This document shows positions 29,309 through 38,385 of a stretch of 64,000 bases of DNA, piece after piece. The notes below the pieces were generated by a model that searched no databases, had not been told where the DNA came from, and saw only the letters and a program-made list of their open reading frames with translations. The stretch is from JANXQG01 sp963824275 (GTDB lineage Bacteria; Planctomycetota; Planctomycetia; Pirellulales; Thermoguttaceae), in assembly GCA_963824275.1 (NCBI GenBank), contig CAWGOT010000006.1, positions 124,001 to 188,000 on the forward strand, read 5' to 3'. Numbering within the stretch: the stretch's first letter is position 1; the number at the start of each line of letters is the position of its first letter. The translations under genes and the position numbers were made by a program.

Positions 29309-32300
29309 ATGAAACTGCTTGCCCTGGAAATCGAAGGCTACGGCGTCTGGAGCGGACTGAAGCTCCAGCGGATGAGCGAGGGCCTGAACGTCGTCTACGG
29401 CCCTAACGAGGCGGGCAAGTCGACGCTGCTGCATTTCATCCGCTCGGCCCTGTACGGCTTTTCGCCCGAGCGCCGCCGCTATCTGCCGCCCAATCCATGG
29501 CGGCCGGCCGGGCGGATGGCTGGAAGTGGCCGGCGCGGACGGGCAGTTCCAGATCGCCCGCTATCCGTCGGCCGACGGCAACCCGCGGCTGGATGAAACG
29601 CTGATCACGGCCGCCGACGGCCGCCGCCAAGGCGAGCAGGTCATCAAGACGCTGCTGGCGGGCATCGACGAGGCGACGTTCAACAACGTCTTCGCCGTCA
29701 GCCTCAGCGAGATGCAGGAGTTGGCGACGCTCAGCGACACGCAGGCGGCCGACGTGCTCTATCAGCATCACCGCCGGGCTGGATCGCGTCTCGCTGATCG
29801 AGGTCATGCGGGAGTTGGAAGTCGCGCGGAACCGCATCCTCGATCAGCACGGCGGCCCAAGCCAGATTGCGCAGCTCATGCACCAGCGGGAGCAGATCCG
29901 CCGGCAGATCGAGGAGCAGCAGTCGCACACGCCCGACGTATGTTCGCCTGGCGGGCGACCGCGACCTGCTCCAGCGCGAGCTGTCGCGCTTGCAAGAAGA
30001 GCAGGGAGAGCTGCGGCAGCAACTCGAACTCCGCGACCTGGCGGCGGCGGTCCGCGACCGCTGGCGGCGGCATCGGGCGTTGGGCGAGGAGCTATCGTCG
30101 CTCGGCCCGCAGACCACCGTGCCCGGCCGACGCGATCGAACGCCTGGAGGCGATCAAGCAGCGGGCGGCGAAACACCAGGCGGGCATCGAGCGTTTGCAT
30201 CACCATCGCCAGGCACTCCGCCGCGAGGCCGAGGAGTTGAACGTCAACGAGGCCCTGGGCCGGCATGGGGCCCGCATTACGGCCACGCTGGAGCAGGAGC
30301 CCTGGTTCCGCGCGCTGGAAAGCCAGATTGCGGAACTGGAAAAGCAGCGGAACGACCTGCACGCCACGATGTTCGCCGAGTACGAGAAGATGGGCCTGGG
30401 CAAGCCGGCAAGGCCCGACCGTCTGCCGCATTTTTCGCCGCAGGCCCTGACGCGGCTTCGCAACCCCGGCCGCCGCGTCAGCGAATGTCTAAGAAGTGCA
30501 AGGCCTTCCAGAGCGAGGCCGAGGACGCCCACCACACGGCCGCCAGCGTCCACCAACAGGTGACCGCAGCCCTTAACGAACGCCAGGCCACCGATCTCAA
30601 TTCGGCCACCGAGCAGGCGGGCAACCTCGTCAACCAGCTCCGCCGCCGCATGCAACTCGACGAGCGGCTGGAGCAGCTGACGCGCAACGAGAAAGAACAG
30701 CTGGAGCAGGTCCAATCGCTGCTGGAAAAGCAGGTGCCGCCGCTCAACACGGTCATCGGGCTGGGCGTGATCTTCGTGGTGGGGATCTTGATCCTCGTGC
30801 TGGGGCTGTTTGTCTTTCAGTCGTGGACGGGGACGGGCTTCTGGACGCTGACGGCTGTCGGCATGCTGATTGCCGTGGGGGCCGTGCTGGCCAGGTCGAT
30901 GATGCAGCGGGCCAACGACCAGCAGCTTGAAGAGGGGCAGGAACAGTTGCGGATGCTGCAGATGCAGGTCAAGCAGATCAAGGACGAGCGGGCCGTGCTG
31001 GACGACCAGCTTCCCCGCGGCGGCGGACCGATGGCCAGCCGGCTGGCCGCGGCGGAGCGGGAGCTGGCGGCGCTGGAAGACCTGGCCCCCTTGCATTCGC
31101 GGCATGCTGCCGCCCGCCAGGACGCCGACGCAACCGCGAGCCGCGCGGCCCAGGCCGAGGAAGACCTCCGTGCCGCCCGGCGGGCCTGGCACGAGGGCCT
31201 GGAAAAGGCCGGCCTGCCGAAGAACTTCTCGCCCCGCAACGTCCGCCAGGTGGCGCGCCTCGCCGCCCGCATCCGCGACATGCAATCCCGCCTCACGCTG
31301 CTGGACGAGGAGCTCGGCCAGCGCCGCCGCGAACGCGACATGCTTCACAGCCGCGTGGCCCAGCTCGTGGCCGATTGCGGCGTGAAGGTCGAGTCGCAGC
31401 ATCCGATGGAGAAGGTCCTGGAACTCTCCGAGATGCTCACAGGGCAAGAGGCCCGCATCGCCCGCCGCGAGACCATTCGCCGCCGTTTGCGCAAGCTCCG
31501 CCGCGCGCGGACCAAGGGCGAGGAGGCCGTCGCCCGGCTGCAGCAGCGCCGCAAGCAGTTGCTGCGGCAACGCGGGGCCGAGAGCGAAGAGCAGCTTCAG
31601 CGGCTGGCTGCCGAGGCGGCCCGCGTCGAGAACATGCGCCGCGAACACGAGCAGATCGAGCACGATCTGGCCGCTACCATCGGTCAGAGGGCTTCGCAGG
31701 ACGACTTGCGGCAGCATATCGAGGGTCCTGCGGCCGCGCATCTCGACGCCAGCCGCGACGATCTGCGGACCCGCCTGGCCGGGATCGAAAAAGCGATCCA
31801 CCTGCGGATCGAGAAACGCGGCCAGCTCAACGCCGAGATGAAGAGCCTGGCCGACGACCGGCAGCTCGCCGCCCGGCAACTCGACCAGGCCGCGCTTCAG
31901 CAGCGGATCGAGGAGGCCGTCGGCCGCTGGCAGGTCCTGGCGGTCACCGGCCAGATCCTGGAATCGATTCGGGCGTCGTATGAAACGGATCGGCAGCCGG
32001 AGACGCTGCAGGAAGCGTCGGGCTATTTCAGCCAGATGACCCAGGGCCGCTACCGTCGCGTTTGGACGCCGGTCGGCGAGCGGATCCTGCGTGTCGAGGA
32101 TGCCGCCGGGCACTGGCTGCCGGTCGAGGTCCTCAGCCGCGGGGCGCGGGAGCAGTTATTTTTGAGCCTCCGCCTCTCTCTTGCGGCCTACTTTGCCCGC
32201 CGTGGGGCGCCGCTGCCGCTGATTCTCGACGACGTGCTGGTGAACTTCGACGGCGAGCGGGCCAAGGCGGCGGCCCAGGTCTTGCGCGATTTTGCCGCCC

Positions 32301-32650
32301 AAGGGCATCAGATGCTCGTCTTCACCTGTCACGAACACATCGCCAAGCTGTTCCGCAGCCTGAAGGCCCCCGTCAACGACTTGCCGAACAACGCCGAGCG
32401 GGACCCGGCCCCGCTGATTTTTGACGATGCGAAAGAGAAACCGAAGAAGCCGGTGCGGTCGGCGGCCGGGCCACGCAAACCGGGCGCCAAATCGCGCCCG
32501 GTAGAGGCGGATGAACCGGTCGAAGCGGCGGAAATCTCGGCCCCTGAGCCAGAATCTGTCGTGGCCGTCGAAGAACCTCCTTGGGACGTGCCTGAGCCAC
32601 GGTTCGAGGAGACGCTCGAGCCGGTTGGCGAGGTCTGGGAGGAGGAGTAG
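29309..32650 (+). CDS. YhaN/SbcC-like AAA ATPase (five frame breaks)
   Basis: This is an SMC/Rad50-like ATPase of about 1110 residues. The N-terminal head has IEGYGVWSGLKL and Walker A GPNEAGKST. Long coiled coils surround two hydrophobic segments (VIGLGVIFVVGILILVLG and FWTLTAVGMLIAVGAVLA) as in B. subtilis YhaN. The C-terminal head has LSRGAREQLFLSLRL and the Walker B LPLILDDVLVNFD. The frame breaks near 29485, 29768, 29938, 30125 and 30485. The first four are consistent with one extra base each, the last with one lost A. The acidic tail (PEPESVVAVEEPPWDVP) is unusual. With the preceding YhaO-like gene it would form a DNA end-processing nuclease complex. Confidence 0.82.
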
Positions 32651-32794
32651 GGTCGGTGCGGCGCATTGTCCCGCTTCCCAGATCCGCGATTAGAGGGTAG
32701 ATTAGTGTGTTGCGCGTGAACAAACCCCCTATCAGTCAATTGTAATGGGATCGCTTGTGCGCCGCGTGCGAGAATGACGCAAGGCGAGAGTTTT

Positions 32795-33604
32795 ATGACC
32801 GAGGCAATCACGATTTACCGTTGGGCTAGGGAGCGCGGCATCAGGCCGCAGGACGCCTACGGTTGGCGACGCAAGGGCTTGCCGATCGACTCAAACGGTC
32901 GGGTCGAGATCGCGCGGGCCGATGAGTGGCTGGCAAGTCATAAGATCAACCCACGCGTATCGTCACCGCGCCAAGAAGCCGACGTATCGCCGGCGACTGA
33001 CGGTAGTTCATTCCTGGAACAACTTCAGGACGAGGAACCGGAATCGATCGTCCGGGGAGTCGCGTCATTGACATTTCTGCGATCGCAAGGCCGTACACTA
33101 GCGAAGGGATCGCAAAGAAAGTTCTTGGACTTCACTTGGTGTGATGTTTATCCGAAACTGAAATCCATCGAGACGAGCGTGCAGTTCGACAAGCAACACG
33201 AGGCGTGGGTTGAATCGCTCCAGCAAATGCTAGTCCCGCACAACGGAAAGCCAGCCAGCTACGGCCAGGGGCAGAAGTCCCTGAACGTTTTTTTGAAGTT
33301 CTACGTCGATTACGCGTCGCGGCCCGATACGGACACATCAAGCCGTTTGCGGCCGTGGCTCCACTGCCCGCTGGACAAGGTAGTAATGAAGCATCTTAGC
33401 AAGATGTTCCCGGAGGATTATACAAGCCGACTTGAAAAGCTCCACAAGGGATCGCCGCAGCAGCGATTCTCACTCTCCGAAATGAGGGACGATGCATACC
33501 GCGAGTGGCAAGTTTGGATTCGCGAGCTAAGCCCTCAAAAGCCCGTGCTGGTTGACGTATTATGGGCTTTCAAAAGGACAATGCAAAATTCCACGGAGGC
33601 ATAA
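32795..33604 (+). CDS. Hypothetical protein with DNA-binding-like N-terminus
   Basis: This 269-residue protein is of unknown function. The first 55 residues (YRWARERGIRPQDAYGWRRKGLPI then RVEIARADEWLASH) look like the small winged/terminase-type helix-turn-helix used by phage and plasmid proteins. The remainder is charged and helical with no motif I know. It is in frame, single, and flanked by defence-like genes. ATG 32795 (GCGAGAG before it) is preferred over ATG 32774. Confidence 0.55.
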   Translation: MTEAITIYRWARERGIRPQDAYGWRRKGLPIDSNGRVEIARADEWLASHKINPRVSSPRQEADVSPATDGSSFLEQLQDEEPESIVRGVASLTFLRSQGRTLAKGSQRKFLDFTWCDVYPKLKSIETSVQFDKQHEAWVESLQQMLVPHNGKPASYGQGQKSLNVFLKFYVDYASRPDTDTSSRLRPWLHCPLDKVVMKHLSKMFPEDYTSRLEKLHKGSPQQRFSLSEMRDDAYREWQVWIRELSPQKPVLVDVLWAFKRTMQNSTEA

Positions 33605-33685
33605 CCGATATGACCGAATGGACGCGCTGGCTTTGCTTTATTCGAGACGGTAAATTTGAGTGAGATAACGAGCGGAGAATTTGAC

Positions 33686-33907
33686 ATGAAAGCAGAACTC
33701 ACGGCAGTCGTCGTCAACGGTTTGCTGAAACCGGATGAGGAGTTGTTTCTTCCGAATGAAACCCGCGTCAAGCTGACGATCGAAACGGTCGGCAACGAGC
33801 CGGACGCCGCGTCGGTCTGGGACGGACTCAAGGCCCGGCTTCGGCAGCGGCCGGTGCATGGCGGCGGGAAACACCTGACGCGGGAAGAAATGCATGGACG
33901 CCGTTGA
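33686..33907 (+). CDS. Antitoxin-like protein of a PIN toxin pair
   Basis: This 73-residue protein starts MKAELTAVVVNGLLKPDEEL and has LPNETRVKLTIETV. The strand-turn-strand layout with a C-terminal helix (DGLKARLRQRPV) resembles the short antitoxins of the AF2212/DUF104 group that precede PIN toxins. It overlaps the PIN stub by 14 bases, the usual layout of a toxin-antitoxin operon. Confidence 0.6.
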   Translation: MKAELTAVVVNGLLKPDEELFLPNETRVKLTIETVGNEPDAASVWDGLKARLRQRPVHGGGKHLTREEMHGRR

Positions 33908-33992
33908 CACCAATGTTTTCGTCTACGCGTTCGATTCGGACACGAACAAGGCCAAGCAAGCGGCGCGAGTCGCGGGAACAGGCAAGCGATGA
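33894..33992 (+). pseudogene. Truncated PIN-domain toxin (VapC-like stub)
   Basis: Only 32 residues remain (MDAVDTNVFVYAFDSDTNKAK...). They include the first PIN acidic residue in DTNVFVYAFD, but the other catalytic acidic residues are gone. The stop overlaps the ATG of the ATPase gene (ATGA at 33989-33992). It looks cut off by the arrival of the ATPase-DUF4276 pair. Confidence 0.7.
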
Positions 33993-35203
33993 ACAATAAT
34001 CTGTTGACCAGCCTCCAGTTGAAGGGCTTCCTCTCCTTCTCGCCCAAGAGCGAACCAGTCGCCCTGACGAACCTGAACGTGCTCATCGGCCCGAACGGCG
34101 TGGGCAAGTCGAACTTCATCGAGGCGATTGAGTTGCTGCACGCAACACCGGCAGACTTCAGCGGAGTCATCCGGCTCGGCGGTACGCCCAGCGATTGGAT
34201 TTGGCATGGCGGCAAAGGCGCGACGGCGGCTCGGATCGAGTCGCTGCTAACGCCGGTGAACAAGGCCCCGGAACTGCGGTACGCGCTGGAATTCACCGAT
34301 AGCGCGGAGCGGTTGGAAATCGCCGACGAGGTGCTCGAGGAGGCGACGAGGGCCGACAAGTCCGCCAAGGACGTGCGTTTCTACTACCGCTTTCAGCGCG
34401 GACACCCGGCCATCAACGTGAACGAAACGGTTGTTTCCAGCAAAGGGTTTCGGTTGCGGTACAAGCAGCGAAAGCTGAAACGCGAGAGCATCGACCCACA
34501 GCAGTCGATCTTGTCGCAGCGCAAAGACCCGGACCAGTATCCGGAGTTGACTACGACCGCCAAGCGGTTCGGTGACATTCAGATATTTCGGGAATGGGGC
34601 TTCGGGCGCTCCGCTGCCTACCGCGCTCCCCAACCGTCCAATCTGCCGACCGATGCGCTGTTGCCGCAGCTTGTGAATTTGGGTCTGGTGCTTAACGAAT
34701 TGCAAAACCGGGACGAGTGGACGCGATTCAACGATCTGCTGAGCAAGTTCTTTCCACGCTTCAAGCGATTGACGACGAAGCTTCTTGCCGGCTCAGTACA
34801 GGTGCTTCTGCACGAGGATGGGCTGAGCGTTCCGGTGCCGGCAACGCGGCTATCGGACGGGACGTTGCGTTTCCTGGCACTGCTGGCCATATTGCTGAAT
34901 CCCCGGTCGACGACGTTGATCTGCGTCGAGGAACCGGAATTGGGGCTGCACCCGGACGCGATGTCGCTGCTGGCGGAATTGCTGGCCGAGGCATCGGAGA
35001 AGACGCAATTGATCGTCACGACGCACTCGGACGTGCTGGTTTCGGCCTTGACCGAGCAAGCCGACTCCGTGCTGGTTTGCGACTATTTGGAAAACGGAAC
35101 GGAACTGCGGCGGCTCGAGAGTGCGAAGTTGAGGCACTGGCTGGAGAAGTACCGGCTGGGCGAGGTCTGGCGACTCGGAAAACTGGGAGGCAACCTATGG
35201 TAA
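33989..35203 (+). CDS. OLD-like ABC ATPase (AAA_15/AAA_21 type)
   Basis: This 404-residue ATPase has an ABC/OLD fold. Walker A is GPNGVGKSN near residue 32; the signature-like LSDGTLRFLALLAILL, the Walker B ICVEEPELGLHPD and the H-loop TTHSD are all present. It has no C-terminal TOPRIM of its own, and its last 12 bases overlap the next gene. ATPase plus small-effector pairs of this kind (PARIS AriA-AriB, RloA-RloB, AbiLi-AbiLii) act in phage defence. Whether this pair does is inference. Confidence 0.85.
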   Translation: MNNNLLTSLQLKGFLSFSPKSEPVALTNLNVLIGPNGVGKSNFIEAIELLHATPADFSGVIRLGGTPSDWIWHGGKGATAARIESLLTPVNKAPELRYALEFTDSAERLEIADEVLEEATRADKSAKDVRFYYRFQRGHPAINVNETVVSSKGFRLRYKQRKLKRESIDPQQSILSQRKDPDQYPELTTTAKRFGDIQIFREWGFGRSAAYRAPQPSNLPTDALLPQLVNLGLVLNELQNRDEWTRFNDLLSKFFPRFKRLTTKLLAGSVQVLLHEDGLSVPVPATRLSDGTLRFLALLAILLNPRSTTLICVEEPELGLHPDAMSLLAELLAEASEKTQLIVTTHSDVLVSALTEQADSVLVCDYLENGTELRRLESAKLRHWLEKYRLGEVWRLGKLGGNLW

Positions 35204-35832
35204 AGGACATCGCGATCTACATCGAGGGAGGCGGAGACACGGCAGAGACGATCGATCCGTTTCGCCGCGGGATGTCGGCCTTTCTCCAATCGGTAGTCAA
35301 GCTGGTGCGGGATCGCCGCATCCGTTGGCGCCTGATCCCGTGTGGCGGGCGCCAACAGGCTTTTGACGCCTTCGTTGATGCCCTAACCTACGAGCCGGGA
35401 GTCTTCAACGTGCTCCTGGTCGATTCCGAAGACCCGGTCGCGATCACCGTATCGCCGTGGGAGCACCTTAAGAACCGCGTGGGAGACAAGTGGGAAAAAC
35501 CGGTCGGCGCGGACGATACGCGATGCCAGATGATGGTGGCTTGCATGGAGGCATGGTTTCTGGCCGATCCGGCCGGGCTGAAGAAGCACTATGGCGGGAA
35601 GTTCAACGAAAAGGCCCTCCCTCCGGCAAGTCAGGCAGAGACACGCACGAAGCAAATGATCAACGACGCGCTGAAAAAGGCAACGCGACCAACGCCGGCC
35701 GAAGAGTATCAGAAGATTCGGGATGGGGCAAAGCTCCTGGAAAAAGTGGACCCAATTGCCGTGCGGGAGCACTGCAAGTGGTGTGACCGCCTCTTTCAAG
35801 CGTTGGGCAAAGCGATTGGCGGCAAAATATGA
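35197..35832 (+). CDS. DUF4276-like protein with TOPRIM-like motifs
   Basis: This 211-residue protein starts MVKDIAIYIEGGGDTAET and has VFNVLLVDSEDPV. The Glu of IEGGGD and the acidic DSED fit the TOPRIM layout used by OLD-family nucleases. DUF4276 proteins are, as I recall, typically next to AAA ATPases. It starts within the stop region of the ATPase (ATGGTAA), so the two are made together. The mid-region AWFLADPAGLKKHYG is conserved in related proteins by my recollection. Confidence 0.75.
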   Translation: MVKDIAIYIEGGGDTAETIDPFRRGMSAFLQSVVKLVRDRRIRWRLIPCGGRQQAFDAFVDALTYEPGVFNVLLVDSEDPVAITVSPWEHLKNRVGDKWEKPVGADDTRCQMMVACMEAWFLADPAGLKKHYGGKFNEKALPPASQAETRTKQMINDALKKATRPTPAEEYQKIRDGAKLLEKVDPIAVREHCKWCDRLFQALGKAIGGKI

Positions 35833-35915
35833 TGCGTGCCATATCCGAAAGAAGGGGGGTATCGGAACAGAAACACAGTTGCCGCTTGTCGCTTGTCGCT
35901 TGTCGCGCAAAATCA

Positions 35916-35944
35916 TTGACTTTCCGTTCGCGCTGTGATACCTT
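35916..35944 (+). promoter_or_regulatory. Sigma-70-type promoter for the protease gene
   Basis: TTGACT at 35916-35921, a 17-base spacer and TGATACCTT (extended -10) at 35937-35944 fit a primary sigma promoter. The protease gene starts at 35996. Confidence 0.55.
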
Positions 35945-35995
35945 GGGCTAAAGGTACTTTCGGGCAGTTCCTTCGTCTTAACCCCCCTTCTAGGC

Positions 35996-37006
35996 GTGCA
36001 GCATCGAACCTGGATAGTTCTGGCGGTTCTTTGGCTGGCTGGCGTTGCCGTTGTTCCCGCCCAGGCGATCGTCGTTCGCGATGGCCAAGACGATTCGCTC
36101 TATAGGACGTTGGGAAGCAGCACCCCTTACGATAGCGTAGGGCAGTTCCACGGAACGACGGCCAGGACTGGCTTTAACGCCTCGGGCACGCTCGTCGCGC
36201 CGGACTGGGTTCTCACCGCGGCGCACGTGGTCGATGGGGCCCAGACGCTTTCGTTCAACATCGGAGGGCAGAACTACGAAGTCGACCGCAAGATCGTCTA
36301 TCCCGGCTGGAACGGCGACCTCTGGTCGGGTTGCAATATCAGCCTCGTGCATCTGACGAAACCGGTCGACAACATCAAGCCGGCACAGCTTTATACGGGT
36401 TCCGGCGAATTGAACCAGAGCGATACGGTGGTCGGTTTCGGCAAGACCGGCACGTGCGACTCCGGCTACACGAAGAGCGACGGTCTGAAGCGCGGCGCCC
36501 AGAACGTCATCAGTCAGATCGAGAACAACCGCCTCCTGGTGGCCGATTTCGACAATCGCCAGCCGCCCACCGGCGTCTCGCCGAACGCTGCCGGGCACAC
36601 CCTGCCCTTGGAAGGCATGATCGCACCCGGCGATAGCGGCGGAGGCCTTTTCATTACCACAGCCACAGGCACCTATCTGGCCGGGATCAATTCCTTTGTG
36701 GGCTCGGATTTTGGCCTGCCGCGATCGGTTTACGGGAATTTCTCGGGCCACACGCGGGTCTCGGCCTTTAGCGACTGGATTGAAGCCCGAATCCACGGCG
36801 GAGATCCCCTTGCCGACACTCTCCCGGCCGACAGTCTCCAGCCTGATAGTCTCCAGCTTGACAAGGGGAGCTCGCAGCGAACGACGCCCTTTGCGGCCCC
36901 CGAACCTGGATCGCTGGGCCTGCTGGCGGCCGCCGCCTTGATGCTGGGCGCATCGCGTTACTTGCTCCGTCGGCCGGCAGTGCGTGGCGCCGGATCGTCC
37001 GTGTAG
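35996..37006 (+). CDS. Secreted trypsin-like serine protease with PEP-CTERM
   Basis: The protein has a signal peptide and an S1-type domain. His is in LTAAHVVDG and Ser in GDSGGGLF. The Asp expected between them is replaced: the segment reads GCNISLVHL, where active relatives have D-[IL]-[AS]-L. The end carries PEPGSLGLLAAAALMLGAS then basic RYLLRRP, a PEP-CTERM sorting anchor. The start is a GTG at 35996 with weak ribosome-site support. A 39-bp repeat begins exactly on the stop codon. Confidence 0.85.
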   Translation: MQHRTWIVLAVLWLAGVAVVPAQAIVVRDGQDDSLYRTLGSSTPYDSVGQFHGTTARTGFNASGTLVAPDWVLTAAHVVDGAQTLSFNIGGQNYEVDRKIVYPGWNGDLWSGCNISLVHLTKPVDNIKPAQLYTGSGELNQSDTVVGFGKTGTCDSGYTKSDGLKRGAQNVISQIENNRLLVADFDNRQPPTGVSPNAAGHTLPLEGMIAPGDSGGGLFITTATGTYLAGINSFVGSDFGLPRSVYGNFSGHTRVSAFSDWIEARIHGGDPLADTLPADSLQPDSLQLDKGSSQRTTPFAAPEPGSLGLLAAAALMLGASRYLLRRPAVRGAGSSV

Positions 37007-37042
37007 GGTGGGACCAGATCGCGTAGCGAGCGCCGGCCCACC
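37004..37042 (+). repeat. 39-bp repeat, left copy flanking SUKH gene
   Basis: It starts TAGGGTGGGACCAG and ends GCCGGCCCACC. The complement at 37570-37608 matches it with one mismatch. The first three bases are the stop codon of the protease gene. Confidence 0.85.
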
Positions 37043-37064
37043 ATAGCTTTGTTCGAACTAGGTG

Positions 37065-37532
37065 ATGGAACGATCCGTGGCGGAAATTGGACCACAGTCG
37101 TGCCTTGACGCGGAATTCTTTCGATGGCTGAAGTCGATGGAAGACGAGGCCATGGTGAGCTTCTTTGATGCACCGGGCTTGACCAGCGCTGAAATTGGCA
37201 GAATTGAGGCAGAGGGAGGCGCACGGTTGCCACATGATCTTCGAGTCTTTTACGAGAACTGCAATCCGTTTGGCCTTCTGCTCGACCCGTTTGAGCGCTG
37301 GCGGCGTGAAGCCAAGCAGGTCCAAGCCGCTTTGCAAACAAGTCTTGTGGTAGTTCCAGTTGACATGCGCAGTTACTCATCGAGCGGTCAACACGTTTTC
37401 GCAGTTTTGTCGCGCGACGACGAATATGAACTTTTCTTCGTAAAACTTGATGGAACATGGGCCACTGAGCGGATTTGCGAGAATCTACGGAGGTATTTCT
37501 TGGACTGGGTTGCGTTTGAAACGGCTTCGTAG
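37065..37532 (+). CDS. SUKH/SMI1-KNR4-like protein
   Basis: This 155-residue protein has LTSAEIGRIEAEGGARLPHDLRVFYENCNP, which fits the conserved helical start of the SUKH (SMI1/KNR4) fold. Bacterial SUKH proteins often give immunity to contact-dependent or polymorphic toxins. No toxin gene is recognisable nearby, so the role is unassigned. It is enclosed by inverted 39-bp repeats at 37004 and 37570 and may travel as a cassette. Confidence 0.7.
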   Translation: MERSVAEIGPQSCLDAEFFRWLKSMEDEAMVSFFDAPGLTSAEIGRIEAEGGARLPHDLRVFYENCNPFGLLLDPFERWRREAKQVQAALQTSLVVVPVDMRSYSSSGQHVFAVLSRDDEYELFFVKLDGTWATERICENLRRYFLDWVAFETAS

Positions 37533-37569
37533 CCCCGGAAGCGGCGGTACCGGCCGTTCAGTCGTTTCG

Positions 37570-37608
37570 GTGGACCGGCGCTCGCTACGCGATCTGGTCC
37601 CACCCTAG
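37570..37608 (-). repeat. 39-bp repeat, right copy flanking SUKH gene
   Basis: This is the inverted partner of the copy at 37004, 528 bases downstream, ending CTGGTCCCACCCTA. One mismatch from the left copy. Confidence 0.85.
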
Positions 37609-37698
37609 TTTCCCGCGTCGGCGCGCCTACAATGATTAGAAGGTGGGTTGAACCGCCGGGCAACGCCTTTTTATCATACCTTTTCGAAAGGCATGTTT

Positions 37699-38385
37699 AT
37701 GAACACCCAGGAAATTGTCAGCCGTTCTGCCGCAGCCGCCGAGGAGTTCGACCGCCACGAGCACCGCAGCGACGGATCGCGGGTCCTCGAAAGCCTGTGT
37801 GGAGGACTGACGCTGATTCGCGACGCCGTCTACGCCCGCGTCCACGCCGACGTGGAACGCCGCATGGGAATGGACTCGATGATCTTCCCCCTCTCGGAAG
37901 AAAAGTCCGAGCGGACCACCAAGTTGGAGATCGAGATCTATCAGATCGTCGTCGCGGTCGGCGCGGCTGAGGCCAAGGGCTATGTCAGCGACGGGAATTG
38001 GTTCCGCGATTGGCTTGCCGAGTTTCGCATGGGGCACATCGACAGCGACAGCCGCGCAGCCCGCCGCATGACCTATTACGTCAGCAAGCCGGCCGGCGAT
38101 CAGCGGCTGGCCTTCGGCAACATCCTGGCCACGGCCCTGCCCGAAGCGAGCCGGGCCCCGTTGGTGCTGCTGCGCCTGGTCCCGGTGGCCGTGCAGATAG
38201 CCGTCGCGCTGGCCTTTGGCAAGTCGGCCGATGCCCTGCAGTGGCGGCACGAGCAGGCCGAGATCCTGCCCTCGATTCCCGATTGCTGCCACTGCCGCGG
38301 CAAGCTCCTGGAGAACGGCGAGCAATGCACGACGTGCGGCAACCCGCTCTGGACCTACGATTGGCTGACCAACGCCGACGGATGA
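37699..38385 (+). CDS. Hypothetical protein with C-terminal zinc ribbon
   Basis: This protein of about 228 residues is mostly helical and charged. The C-terminus has CCHCRGKLLENGEQCTTCG, two Cys pairs typical of a rubredoxin-like zinc ribbon. ATG 37699 is chosen over 37693 because GAAAGG lies nine bases before it. Its stop overlaps the start of pncB (ATGA at 38382), so it is translationally coupled to NAD salvage. No family known to me fits. Confidence 0.55.
   Translation: MNTQEIVSRSAAAAEEFDRHEHRSDGSRVLESLCGGLTLIRDAVYARVHADVERRMGMDSMIFPLSEEKSERTTKLEIEIYQIVVAVGAAEAKGYVSDGNWFRDWLAEFRMGHIDSDSRAARRMTYYVSKPAGDQRLAFGNILATALPEASRAPLVLLRLVPVAVQIAVALAFGKSADALQWRHEQAEILPSIPDCCHCRGKLLENGEQCTTCGNPLWTYDWLTNADG

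Noticed and set aside
33686..33992. An intact vapBC-type toxin-antitoxin pair
   Set aside because: The PIN part is only 32 residues and lacks most acidic residues.
35833..35995. Short CGCTTGT triplet near 35885
   Set aside because: Three copies of a 7-base unit are too short to be more than a simple tandem repeat.
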